64,000 bases of DNA from Nitzschia sp. pyKryTriq1. Its lineage: Eukaryota; Bacillariophyta; Bacillariophyceae; Bacillariales; Bacillariaceae. The position numbers were made by a program, and so were the translations under genes. Below, piece after piece: positions 19,849 through 29,559 of the stretch (positions are counted from its first letter, which is position 1; every line of letters begins with the position of its first letter). The notes below the pieces were generated by a model. That model was not told the origin of the DNA. It was given only the letters and a program-made list of their open reading frames with translations, and searched no databases. The stretch is taken from the NCBI GenBank assembly GCA_956465555.1, contig OY101115.1, positions 3,534,001-3,598,000 of the forward strand, read 5' to 3'.

Positions 19849-21978
19849 ATGGCAGCAGAAGGAGACGCACCTGAACTCAAGCCGGAAGGCGCCCCGAAGG
19901 AAGAGGAAGTCCATCTGGACGAGGACGGAAATCCACTCTCCAAGAATGCCTTGAAGAAGAAGCTCAAGGCTGAAAAGGCGGCTCAGGCCAAGGCGGAAAA
20001 GGAGGCCGCAAAGGCTGCCAAAGCCGCTGCTGATCCCAAGAAGGACAAAGAAGAGGAAATCACCGATCCTCATCTCTTCACGGAGAATCGTAGAGCTGCC
20101 ATTGCACAGATGGAAAAGGATGGAGGAAACCCTTATCCCCACAAGTTCCACGTCGACTTCCGTATCCCAGATTATAACACCGAATTCGAGGCCAAAACCA
20201 AGGACGGTGAGAAAATGGAGGACAAGACTGTGTCGATTGCGGGTCGTATCGTCTCGGTTCGTCACCAAGGAAAGTTGTACTTCTATGATCTTCGTGGAGA
20301 TGGCGCCAAGGTCCAAATTATGAGTGACCCAACAACGTACGAAAGCGAGGAGGGTTTTGCCCAGATCCACAAGACTCTCAAGCGTGGAGATATTGTGGGT
20401 GTAGAGGGATATCCTGGCAAGTCGCGAAACGGACAGTTGTCGATTTTCCCCACTAAGATGACGCTTTTGAGTCCATGTTTGCACATGTTGCCCTTTGCCA
20501 AGGGTGACTCTGCGTTGGGAGGTATCACCAACATGGAAACCCGATACCGTCAACGATATTTGGATCTCATTGTTAACAATGATATCAGGGATATTTTCGC
20601 TATTCGTGCAAAGATCATCACGGAGATTCGCAGGTATTTGGACGACCGACACTTTTTGGAAGTTGAGACTCCCATGATGAACATGATTCCTGGAGGTGCC
20701 ACGGCGAAGCCTTTCATCACTTACCACAACGACTTGAGCATGGACTTGTTCCTGCGAATCGCTCCCGAGCTATACTTGAAGATGTTGGTCATTGGTGGAC
20801 TCGATCGCGTTTATGAGCTTGGCCGACAGTTCCGTAACGAAGGTATTGACTTGACCCACAACCCCGAATTCACGACACTGGAATTCTACATGGCCTATGC
20901 GGATTACGATGACTTGATGGACATGTGCGAAGAACTGGTCAGTGGACTTGTCAAAACGGTGACAGGAGGATACAAAATCAAGTATTCTCCCAAACCTGGA
21001 CAGCCCGAGGTCGAGATCGACTTTACACCTCCTTTCAAGCGTATCAGTATGATGGACGGTTTGGAGGAAGCCATGAAGTGCAAGCTTCCGTCGTTGGATG
21101 ATCCTGACTGTGATATCAAGCTTGCAAAATTGTGCCGAGAACACAACTTGGAGTGCTCGCCACCTCAGACCGTTGCCCGATTGTTGGACACATTGGTTGG
21201 AGAATTCTTGGAAAACGATATCATTCACCCAACTTTTGTGACGGAGCACCCCCAAATAATGAGTCCCTTGGCCAAGTATCACCGATCCAAGCCGTTCTTG
21301 ACGGAACGATTCGAGCTTTTTGCTGCAGGACGAGAGGTGCGTTTTTGTATATTTCTTTTCCCTTGAACAACCCGTCGTCTGATGTTCCTCACTTTGGTTT
21401 TTATTACTTCCTCTCTCTAGTTGGCCAATGCCTACACGGAATTGAACAATCCAGTCATTCAGTACCAGCTCTTCCTAGAACAGGCCAAGGCTGGAAGCGC
21501 CGGAGATGATGAAGCCATGGTTATGGACGACTCCTTCGTTACAGCTCTTGAGCACGCTCTCCCCCCGACGGGTGGATTTGGACTTGGTATCGATCGACTC
21601 ACCATGTTCCTCTCCAACAAGAATAACATCAAGGAAGTTTTGTTGTTCCCCGCCATGAAACCGACCGACGAGCAAATGACCGGCCTTGCCCTCAATGCTC
21701 CCAAGAAGGATGCTACCAATACAAACATGACTGTTGTCGCCGTTGACGTCAGTCAATTCCAAGGCGCCGACTTGACTTCAGAAGAGACACTCAAGTCGTT
21801 GGACGCTGCTCTTGCTGGAAAGGCATTCTTGCACGGTACGGCACCAAGCAAGGACGATGCCGAACTTTTGGACAAGGTTTTGGCAGGCGACGCCGCAATG
21901 ATTGCAACCATGGCAAATGTTTCGGCATGGACTAAGCTGTTGTCCATGTTTTCGCCAGAGGTCCGAGCTAGTTGGTAG
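19849..21978 (+). CDS. KARS1: Lysyl-tRNA synthetase, class II, with C-terminal GST_C-like extension
   Basis: Charges tRNA-Lys. Exons 19849-21336 and 21421-21978 (84-bp intron) give 681 aa. A Lys/Ala-rich N-terminal helix (residues 35-65) is followed by the OB-fold anticodon domain ([23 protein letters not shown] region). The class II core has motif 1 [16 protein letters not shown], motif 2 [18 protein letters not shown] and motif 3 [13 protein letters not shown]; the intron falls in [12 protein letters not shown]. The eukaryotic cytosolic type is clear. After the usual end there are about 80 extra residues (598-681): [20 protein letters not shown], then a hydrophobic helix and LVSAW-like [11 protein letters not shown]. 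This resembles the GST C-terminal-like helical domain of eEF1B subunits (YIEGYVPSQAD), a known assembly module in synthetase complexes. The core call is certain; the extension is inference. Confidence 0.96.
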
Positions 21979-22076
21979 AATAAATCATGCCTGGGAATGC
22001 ATAGTAAAGCAGGGAATGTTTAATGATTTGTCTGTTATTGATAAAATTTACAATGTATATTATATTTGTTTCTACT

Positions 22077-22595
22077 TTACGAGGGAGGAGCACCACCAGT
22101 CATGGCACCGAAGGTTGCGGCAATATCTCCTTTCAGAACCTCGTACTTTTCTTCGACTCCCTTATTCACAGCTGCCATGCCGTCCATGATTGCTTCTTTG
22201 ACTCCTGCGTTCAAGTCCTCTGTAGACGCTCCCTCGTACCAAGCATCGTCAAATTCAAATTTGATAGCGTCATATTCAGGTGTTGGGTCCATTGGATTCT
22301 TAGAGGGTACATACTTGAAACTCGCCTTGACCATGCCATCGGCAGATGAACCTTCAAAATCCATAGCCGCAAGCTCTTGGTCCAGCTTATTCTTTTTCGT
22401 TGCCATTTCTTGAGCCTTCTTGAGCATCGCCAGCTGGTCCATCATACCTGGTCCCTTCTTTTCACCATCTTTCTTGGCACCACCACCGAATAGATTCAAT
22501 TGCGTAGCAGTATGTTGTGGGGATGTGCTGAGTTGTGGGGCGAACGCAGTGGCAGCACTCAACGTCAAAAGCAGAGATAGAGCAGCGATCTTCAT
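22077..22595 (-). CDS. Plastid YbaB/EbfC-type protein
   Basis: Intronless, 172 aa. The start MKIAALSLLLTLSAATAFAP gives a signal peptide and the plastid-import motif ATAFAP, then a short transit stretch ending near LNLFGGGAKK. The mature part has the YbaB pattern: MMDQLAMLKKAQEMATKKNK, then DGMVKASFKYVPS, an acidic beta stretch KFEFDDAW and the helix VKEAIMDGMAAVNKGVEEKY. A predicted plastid nucleoid or stroma protein. It is more diverged from bacterial YbaB than the copy at 17517, with an insert (KNPMDPTPEYDA) between strands. Convergent with lysyl-tRNA synthetase, with 98 bp between stops. Confidence 0.78.
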   Translation of the reverse strand: MKIAALSLLLTLSAATAFAPQLSTSPQHTATQLNLFGGGAKKDGEKKGPGMMDQLAMLKKAQEMATKKNKLDQELAAMDFEGSSADGMVKASFKYVPSKNPMDPTPEYDAIKFEFDDAWYEGASTEDLNAGVKEAIMDGMAAVNKGVEEKYEVLKGDIAATFGAMTGGAPPS

Positions 22596-23085
22596 TGCGA
22601 AATATTTGTATTGGTGGCTAGCTAGTAGGAAAGTAATACGGTACCGGTAGTTTGCTGGATGTCGGAGAAGAGATGATGTGTTGGCTTCAGGGAAAGAGGC
22701 TTCAGCATCATCGTGGTTGAAGACGATCGAAAATCGAAAATCACAACATCGCATCCAACGTCAACGAGATGAGAGAACGGACACACGCGAGACGTTTGCT
22801 CTGCCGCGTGGAAGTTGCAAATTGTGTCTGTTATGGAGAGTGGAGAGACCCAAACGCATGCATGACAGACGTCATAGACGACGACTGACGACGACTCAAA
22901 AGATTCGAAAGTGGCTCATAACCAATAATTTCCTGCCAACAAAAAACGAACAGAAAATCAGGAACGACGATGGCGATGATACAGTACGACGAGTACGACA
23001 GAAAATAGAACAACTCAAAGCACAAAGAAGCTATAATATTGTAATCTTGCCACTATATTTGAAACCAACAAATCGAGCTATCATC
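22596..23085. other. Divergent promoter region
   Basis: 490 bp between the plastid YbaB gene and NOM1. The plus-strand frame stays open back to 22678 but has no upstream ATG in good context before 23086 other than one at 22858 (MHDRRHRRR), so a longer NOM1 N-terminus cannot be excluded. Purine/CGAC repeats are present. No separate gene is seen. Confidence 0.45.
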
Positions 23086-25917
23086 ATGCCGATGACTACA
23101 CTTGTTCAAGTTCGCAAAGAGCGGCGAAAGTTGGAGCGCAAGAAGCGGAAAGGACGAAGTCGCCATGACGACGAAAACATCATCAGCAACGAACACGAAG
23201 TGAGAGCGCCACGAAAGGATAAAGAATCATCAGACGAGGTGCCAAAAGCTAAGAAATCCAAGAAAGAGAATGATTCGAAAAAAGTCAACACAGCCAAGAC
23301 AGATGATGATTCTCGCGCTGTAAAATCAAAGAAAGATCGGTATAGTCACCTGGACCCCGAACTCGCCGAGTCTATGAGGAGAGACGACGAAGAAATTGCC
23401 GCCCTTGGGGCGAAACTCGGACTCAAGAAAAGCAAGTCCAGTAAGGGCAAATTGAGCAAAGAGTACGCAAAACTTGAAGGCTATGGTGACGACTTTGGCG
23501 ATTTTCTGGACGATCTTGATGACTTAGTAAACCGCGTTTCGGGTGCCGCCACCACCAATGAAGAGCATGGAGATGCTTCGGACTCGGAGGAGGAAGAAGA
23601 AGATTTCGACGACGAAGCCCAGGAACATTATCCTGGGATAGCACCAGATATGGCTGCCGCCATTCATCATGATGACGAGGAAATTGCTGGTTTGGAACAG
23701 AAACTAGGTATCGGAAAGAAGAAGGACAAATCTAAACTGTTCAAAGAGTATAGGCTCGAAGGGTACGGCGACGACTTTGGCGACTTTTTGGAAGACCTAG
23801 ATGACATGGTATCCCGGGTCAGAAATCCAGGCAAGTCGGAGAACTATAAAACGAAACTAGCCCGCATTTCTGGGGAAGAAAAGGGAGATTCTGATGGCGA
23901 TGACGAAAGTGAGGCGTCAGAAGAACTCGTTCCTATGAAAGATCCAACATACGACGAAATCGACGAAGACGACAGTGTACTGGAGGAGCTAGAAAGAGAA
24001 GAAGGGTGTTCAGAGAGCAATAGTGAAGACGAGAAGGGGGACGGAAGTGATCACGATGGCGAGTCGGACGAAGACTCCGCTATGGAAGAAGACGAGGCCG
24101 CAATGGACGAACCCGACCACGACGTCGCTGACACATATACACCATCCAGTGGCGAAGACATCTATGGTAACAAAATTGATTCCGGAGAAAACCAAGACGC
24201 AAAACCAACCAAATATGTCCCTCCTCACTTACGCAATAAGGGCGTCGAAGATACCCAGGATGAGGAAAAACTACGCGTCATCCGCCGGGGTTTGAACAAT
24301 GCGTTGAACCGCCTCTCTGAAGATACCCTCGTCTCGGTGGCACAGCAAATATCTCAACTGTATTCACTGCATCCAACTCAGATGGTTCATGAAATGCTCT
24401 GGAAAAACACCAAAGACGCATGTGTCCTGGTTCCAATACTCATGAAAGGCATGGTACCAGTCTACATGGCGTGTATGGTCGGAGCAAATATCCAAACGGG
24501 CGACACGGTTCAAATAGCAGAGTACATCTTGGAGGTTGTGGTTGCTGAGCTCTGGAGTGAACTAGAGAACTTTCACAAACGAGACCCCAATGAAAGTGAC
24601 GGGGACTCTCTTCCTTCCGAGATCGCAAGCAAGCACATTTGTAACCGGATGCTGATCTTGTGTTATCTTTACAACTACGACATTGTTCATTGCTCCTTCG
24701 TGTACGATATTATCCGGCATTTAATCGAAAAATTCTCGGAAGTGGATATCGAGTGTCTTCTCCTTCTATTGAGCCACTGTGGGCGATCGCTCCGATCTGA
24801 CGACCCATTGGCTCTGAAAGAAATTGTCTTGCTCGTACAGAAAAAGAACGCAGAATCAAGTAGCAAAAGTGCATCTTCTCGTGCCGAGTACATGGTGTCA
24901 GCGATAACCGACTTGAAAAACAACAAGCGAAGGAAGCAAGATACTGCTTATGGCGAATTGACCGCAAAGCTCCGGAAAATGCTTGGACAAATAAAATCAG
25001 CAGCAGCAAAGTCGAACACTTCAAAGACCGCTTCCGAGGCATCACTAAGAATCTCATTGAACGACATCTTAAATGCTGATACCAAGGGTCGTTGGTGGAA
25101 GGTGGGCGCCTCGTGGGTTGGGAACCAATTCCAGTATACTCCAGGAGCAGAAGAAGGCGACGGCAACAAGTCAGACGACGACAATCCCGCGAAGAATTCC
25201 TCTAAGGAACCAGAACAAAATGAAGCCCTTCTCAAACTGGCCTCGAAGTTCCGCATGAATACTGACCGCAAACGAGCCATCTTTTGCATCATCATGGGAT
25301 CGGAGGATTGTGAAGATGCATTCGAAAAGCTCTGTCGGAGTTCAATGCTGCAAAACCGAAGTGAACGCGACACTTGCCGGGTATTGTTTGAATGCTGCCT
25401 GAACGAAAAGGCGTACAACAAGTTTTATGGACACTTGGCAGGGCGCATGTGCGAATTCCAACCACAGTGCAAATTTTCGTTGCAGCTTGCTTTCTGGGAC
25501 ATGTTCAAGCAGTTTGAAAGTGTGGACGCCCGGAAAGCAGCAAACTTGGCCAAGTTTTTGTTCGATTTGGTTGTCACTCACCAACTTTTAAGACTGATGA
25601 CTGTGATAAAGGCGATGGATATTTCCGAGGACGATATGGAAGAATCTGCAATGTTGTTTTTGACCATTTTCTTTTCCAATATATTGGGTTACTTCGATGA
25701 TACAGCACCGATCAAAGCAATGTTTGCCGCCCGCCATTCCGAACACAAAGATGCATCACGTCAAGAACAAGAAGAGGGGGCGAGGGCAAGCTTGCTAGTT
25801 TTTTTCATGGAAACGCTCAAGGCAAGCCCTAAGAACATAAAGGGCACACAATTCAGGAAGAATTTCAAGGCCGCCGTCAAAGCTTTGGACACTGATGGTT
25901 TCGAAGGAATGTTCTAG
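23086..25917 (+). CDS. NOM1: Nucleolar MIF4G/MA3 protein NOM1 (yeast Sgd1 family)
   Basis: Ribosome-biogenesis factor of the nucleolus that recruits an RNA helicase to pre-18S particles. Intronless, 943 aa from MPMTTLVQVRKERRK. The basic N-terminus is followed by two copies of a module, RRDDEEIAALGAKLGLKK...EGYGDDFGDFLDDLDD (about 95-160) and HHDDEEIAGLEQKLGIGKK...EGYGDDFGDFLEDLDD (about 188-245), then a long acidic region and the linker KYVPPHLRNK. A MIF4G domain covers about 395-620 (LNRLSEDTLVSVAQQISQLY, VPVYMACMVGANIQTGD) and an MA3 domain about 725-860 (RKAIF-like RKRAIFCIIMGSEDCEDAF). Domain order matches the family. Its stop codon is one base from that of TRM10 on the other strand. Confidence 0.93.
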   Translation: MPMTTLVQVRKERRKLERKKRKGRSRHDDENIISNEHEVRAPRKDKESSDEVPKAKKSKKENDSKKVNTAKTDDDSRAVKSKKDRYSHLDPELAESMRRDDEEIAALGAKLGLKKSKSSKGKLSKEYAKLEGYGDDFGDFLDDLDDLVNRVSGAATTNEEHGDASDSEEEEEDFDDEAQEHYPGIAPDMAAAIHHDDEEIAGLEQKLGIGKKKDKSKLFKEYRLEGYGDDFGDFLEDLDDMVSRVRNPGKSENYKTKLARISGEEKGDSDGDDESEASEELVPMKDPTYDEIDEDDSVLEELEREEGCSESNSEDEKGDGSDHDGESDEDSAMEEDEAAMDEPDHDVADTYTPSSGEDIYGNKIDSGENQDAKPTKYVPPHLRNKGVEDTQDEEKLRVIRRGLNNALNRLSEDTLVSVAQQISQLYSLHPTQMVHEMLWKNTKDACVLVPILMKGMVPVYMACMVGANIQTGDTVQIAEYILEVVVAELWSELENFHKRDPNESDGDSLPSEIASKHICNRMLILCYLYNYDIVHCSFVYDIIRHLIEKFSEVDIECLLLLLSHCGRSLRSDDPLALKEIVLLVQKKNAESSSKSASSRAEYMVSAITDLKNNKRRKQDTAYGELTAKLRKMLGQIKSAAAKSNTSKTASEASLRISLNDILNADTKGRWWKVGASWVGNQFQYTPGAEEGDGNKSDDDNPAKNSSKEPEQNEALLKLASKFRMNTDRKRAIFCIIMGSEDCEDAFEKLCRSSMLQNRSERDTCRVLFECCLNEKAYNKFYGHLAGRMCEFQPQCKFSLQLAFWDMFKQFESVDARKAANLAKFLFDLVVTHQLLRLMTVIKAMDISEDDMEESAMLFLTIFFSNILGYFDDTAPIKAMFAARHSEHKDASRQEQEEGARASLLVFFMETLKASPKNIKGTQFRKNFKAAVKALDTDGFEGMF

Positions 25918-25918
25918 G

Positions 25919-26899
25919 TTATTTTCCCCCTTGAACCTCCTGTACTATGTCAGTTTTTTCTTTTGCGTCCTTGCGTTCTGGTAGAACAGATAGCAGCGTT
26001 TCTTTCCAGTCATTGCCGTGGTCCCGCAACCTGACCAGGATCTCAAAGACGTGATTAACGGTTAGGACCTTGGTTGCGACCAAGTCCAAATGCGCGTCTA
26101 TAGGCAACTTTGCAGTAGCAATACCCAACTCTAGGGCTCGATCGATGGCCGCCCGTTTGAGACGATTTCGGTCAACAATCCCACCGATGACATAGATTTT
26201 GCCATCTTCCAACGCTTCCAGAACATTATCCGAATCACTGGTCAGGTAAACAAGTTTCGATTTGTCGGGAAATGCATTTACTAGGTCTTTTTCAGTAGTC
26301 TCAAACGCTCGACTAGCCCATTGATCGAACCCTGATACATTCTGCAGATATTTTAGCGTGTCTCCAGAAAGACTTGACACTGTGGCTTTCAAAGGATGTT
26401 GCGCTTGCTTGTTGTGTGAGTAGCAAAATCGAAGTTGAGACGCCAGGCTGTTGATCTCCCGTACTGTCATTTGATGCTCAAATGAACAATCAACACAAAT
26501 GCCGAAGTTCGAAGAGTTCTTGTCGAAGTGTTCTTTCCACTTTTGCTCTCTTTTGGCACGTCCAACCCCTTCCTTTCGATGTTTTTCCATAATCCTCTTC
26601 TCTGCCTCGATGTCACGCCCTTCAGCTTCCGCCTTGGCCTGCTTGATTGACTTTTCTTGCGTCTTGCGACGCTTTTTCACTTCCATAGCCCGGGCCCATT
26701 TCTGCTGCCGCTTGAGTTGATTTTTAGATATCTTGGGTGGCTCATCATTCCCGGGTGGTGTGGTGTTCGAAACCGATGATAGTTGAGGGGAAGCATCTTT
26801 CTTGGAAACTTGTTCGATTTCTTCGTTTGATTCTTTTTCCGGCACTGTCTCACTGGCTGTGGGATCGCATGTCGCTTCCTGAGTATGGACGCCCTCCAT
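25919..26899 (-). CDS. TRM10: tRNA (guanine-9-N1)-methyltransferase, TRM10 family
   Basis: SPOUT-fold enzyme that methylates N1 of guanine (or adenine) 9 in tRNAs using S-adenosylmethionine. Intronless, 326 aa. An acidic then highly basic, coiled N-terminus (KISKNQLKRQQKWARAMEVK) precedes the catalytic domain: FGICVDCSFEHQMTVREINS, SQLRFCYSHNKQA, KLVYLTSDSDNVLEALEDGK, then YVIGGIVDRNRLKRAAIDRA and KLPIDAHLDLVATKVLTVNH, the family's cofactor-binding knot. It resembles the cytosolic/nuclear TRMT10A/B class and has no clear mitochondrial leader. The start ATG has the context CCATGGA. Confidence 0.95.
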   Translation of the reverse strand: MEGVHTQEATCDPTASETVPEKESNEEIEQVSKKDASPQLSSVSNTTPPGNDEPPKISKNQLKRQQKWARAMEVKKRRKTQEKSIKQAKAEAEGRDIEAEKRIMEKHRKEGVGRAKREQKWKEHFDKNSSNFGICVDCSFEHQMTVREINSLASQLRFCYSHNKQAQHPLKATVSSLSGDTLKYLQNVSGFDQWASRAFETTEKDLVNAFPDKSKLVYLTSDSDNVLEALEDGKIYVIGGIVDRNRLKRAAIDRALELGIATAKLPIDAHLDLVATKVLTVNHVFEILVRLRDHGNDWKETLLSVLPERKDAKEKTDIVQEVQGGK

Positions 26900-27361
26900 G
26901 GTATGCTATCTCATTGCACATACATGAGACTTTTACGAATAGCTGCGTTCATTATCACCCATCGTGTCATCATCGATCCTCGGATCTTTTGCTGGTAGGT
27001 CACTACTATTTGGTCTTTCTGGCATTGTGGAAGACCCAGTCGCCGCAGTCGCCGAAGAATGGGTAATGAGTCTTAGAGTGGTCCGCCGGGTCAACAACTA
27101 CTGTATCTATGCTCTGAAAAGAACTGTGTCATGAGATGGAGATCGGGGTGTACCATACGAGCACTGTAGCCGACGACGATGATGATACTTCGATCATACT
27201 AGAATCTTATGCGCAATAACAGACTATTCATAAAGCAATGCTGGAAAAGTGGGATCGATTTCTTTTCTACTTCGTACTGTACGGTGTCTCACCAAAGTGC
27301 TGTAGGAGTGGTGCACGTACCGGTATACCGGTAGTACGTCGGTAGCAGCAGTACTGGTACT
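26900..27361. other. Intergenic, no gene seen
   Basis: 460 bp between two minus-strand genes; it carries the TRM10 promoter and the RFC2 3' end. A GTACCGGTATACCGGTAGTACG block lies at 27317-27340 and further GTAC words reach the RFC2 stop codon. Nothing else is recognised. Confidence 0.5.
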
Positions 27362-28512
27362 CTAATTTACGTCCCTAATTTGGCACAGTCGTCCCATCAG
27401 CCCCAATAGTTGCAAGAGTGAATTGACCCCATTTGAAATTCGCATGTGAGTAAATCCAATTTCTCGCAAAAACTCTAATTTCTTGCCCTCGGGTAATTCA
27501 AGGTGAGCCTTGGTAACCTTGAACAAAGTACCAATAATATCACTGGCCGAGTATCCAAGAGTCCATAGGTTCTGTAGCTCCGCATTGGCTTTTTGCAACT
27601 CTCCCGTGTGGCAAAAGCCTACCATACTGCGAACTACGTTGGGATGAGGTTGATCACACACTTGAAATACTGTCTTCTCATCGACCATTCCGTCCCCGCC
27701 TTGTAGTCCCTTGGCCAAGGAATATGACGCTTGGAGATTGTTGAGGGCGTGTCGCATGTCACCTTCGGCAGTGAACAAAATGGCTTCCAAACCTTCGTTC
27801 GTATACTTGACATCCTCAGCTTTGCACACCCGGAGGAGATTCGAAAGAATCTGATCATGCGACAGTTTGCTGTATCTCAAAATAGCCGCCCGCGATTGAA
27901 TGGCTTCGATAATTTTCGTCGAATTGTTGCAAGCCAAACAAAACCTAGTTGAATTCGAGTACACTTCCATAGTACGACGCAATGCCTGCTGGGCACTGGT
28001 GGTCATACTATCTGCTTCGTCCAAAATAATAATCTTATGCCGACCAGGGGGGAGTTTCACCTGCGTCATGGCAAAACTCTTGATAGTATTGCGGACAACG
28101 TCAATGCCACGGGCATCCGAAGCATTGAGCTCCAACACGGCGTCTTTATATGCCTTTCCTAGGAGCTGACGAGCCAGTGCGTGAACGGATGTCGTCTATA
28201 AAAAAGAAAGCGCAAAGGGAGCACTGTGAGCGGCTGTACAGTACAGTACTGTACCGTACCGGTACAAGGATATCCTGCTGTTAATACCAAACCTACCTTT
28301 CCAGTTCCTGGAGGTCCCGAGAGAATAAGATTGGGCAAGTTACCGTCAACAGCAATTGCCTGGAGTCGCAATACCGTCTCTTCGTTCCCGACAACATCAT
28401 CCAAAGTCTGCGGTCGGTACTTTTCAATCCAAGGGATCTGATATCCAGCAGTAGTCTTCTTTGTGCTGCTCTGACTACTCGCAGTAGTTCGGTTCTCTTT
28501 GTCAATATCCAT
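27362..28512 (-). CDS. RFC2: Replication factor C small subunit (RFC2/yeast Rfc4 type)
   Basis: AAA+ subunit of the clamp loader that places PCNA on primed DNA. Exons 28512-28297 and 28195-27362 (101-bp intron, phase 0) give 349 aa; the intron falls exactly after the Walker A lysine ([20 protein letters not shown]). Other features are [40 protein letters not shown], Walker [26 protein letters not shown] and [11 protein letters not shown]. Length and order match human RFC2 best. The arginine-finger motif, SRC in most subunits, reads SRA here ([10 protein letters not shown]); the arginine is kept. The intron contains a short GTAC palindrome island. Confidence 0.96.
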
Positions 28513-29559
28513 CTTGATTGTGTGATTAGGACTGAAAGCGGCGATGTTTGACGAGGCTGGAGTTAAGTCGTTGGTGGATGCTTGTTTCTCCTAATGGTTG
28601 GCATGATGCGTGATGGTTGCCACTAGTAGTACAAGTAGAGAGTGGTACATGCTGTGTGGGTTGCTGCATTTGGCTTTTGCTGCCGAGAGCGCAGAGCGCA
28701 GAGCAATGCTGAGATGATATTCTATTCTCTGCCGTCTGTACGGTACGGTATTGTGAATTGTGAGGCCTCTCTCGCTCGCTCGGAGGGAGAGATACTATTC
28801 TGGCGCGAAAATAGTGATCTTCACATTACCATTACTGTAGATAGGAAGCAAGGCCGGCGCGCGCGCCTGTTGGTACGTTGAGTATGTACTGTACGGTACT
28901 GGTATGCACGTAGTACCAGGTACTGTAACGGTAGCGGGGGCGTGCTGTGGTGGTACAGTACCTGGTACTGTACCCGCCAGGCCCCGCCTATGCGTGAGTG
29001 CGTGGTAGGGACTGTTGCACACCAGTATTGTACCGGTATGAGTACTGTACTCTCTCACTCTCACTCTCGCTGCTCTGCTCTCTCTCTACTCTCTACTCTC
29101 TACTAGCTACTACTCTACTCTACTCTACTCTACTCTAGTAGAGACTAACTATGATACGAGTACGAGTGTGTACTACGAGTGCTACGCGTACTACAGTACG
29201 AGTACAGTAGTACAAGAAGTACCTGTACGTGTACAGTTGGTACCGGTAGCAGTTACTGTACAACGTAGCAGTCGCCTACATCGACTCATACGACTATATT
29301 GCCATGACCGAGATGATTCAAATCCCAAAGAACCCGGCCGATCTACTACTAGTAGTAGTAGTAGGTGGACTGCACGATCGATCATGATGCATATCACGAT
29401 GATGATTTTTATGATCATGATTCGATTCATGATGATGGAGATGCATGTATCATAGTACCGGTATCTACATTTCTGCTTTCTTGCTCCCCGAGTCTGAGTC
29501 GTCGACAGACAAATCCCCCTGGCCCGTTGAACCTGTCGACGACATACATTGAAGAAACG
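28513..29559. other. Divergent intergenic region rich in simple and palindromic repeats
   Basis: About 1.05 kb between RFC2 and PIG-Q. It holds GTAC/CCGG islands at 28735-29045 and 29160-29260, a CTCTC/TACTCTACTC low-complexity tract at about 29048-29140, a CTACTACTAGTAGTAGTAG palindrome at 29341-29361 and ATGATGATTTTTATGATCATGA-like repeats at 29395-29440. The frame of PIG-Q stays open back to 29365 but has no upstream ATG. No gene is seen. Confidence 0.55.

Noticed and set aside
19825-20727. 300-codon open frame antisense to lysyl-tRNA synthetase
   Set aside because: It mirrors the synthetase codons, has no family features, and the sense strand is certain.
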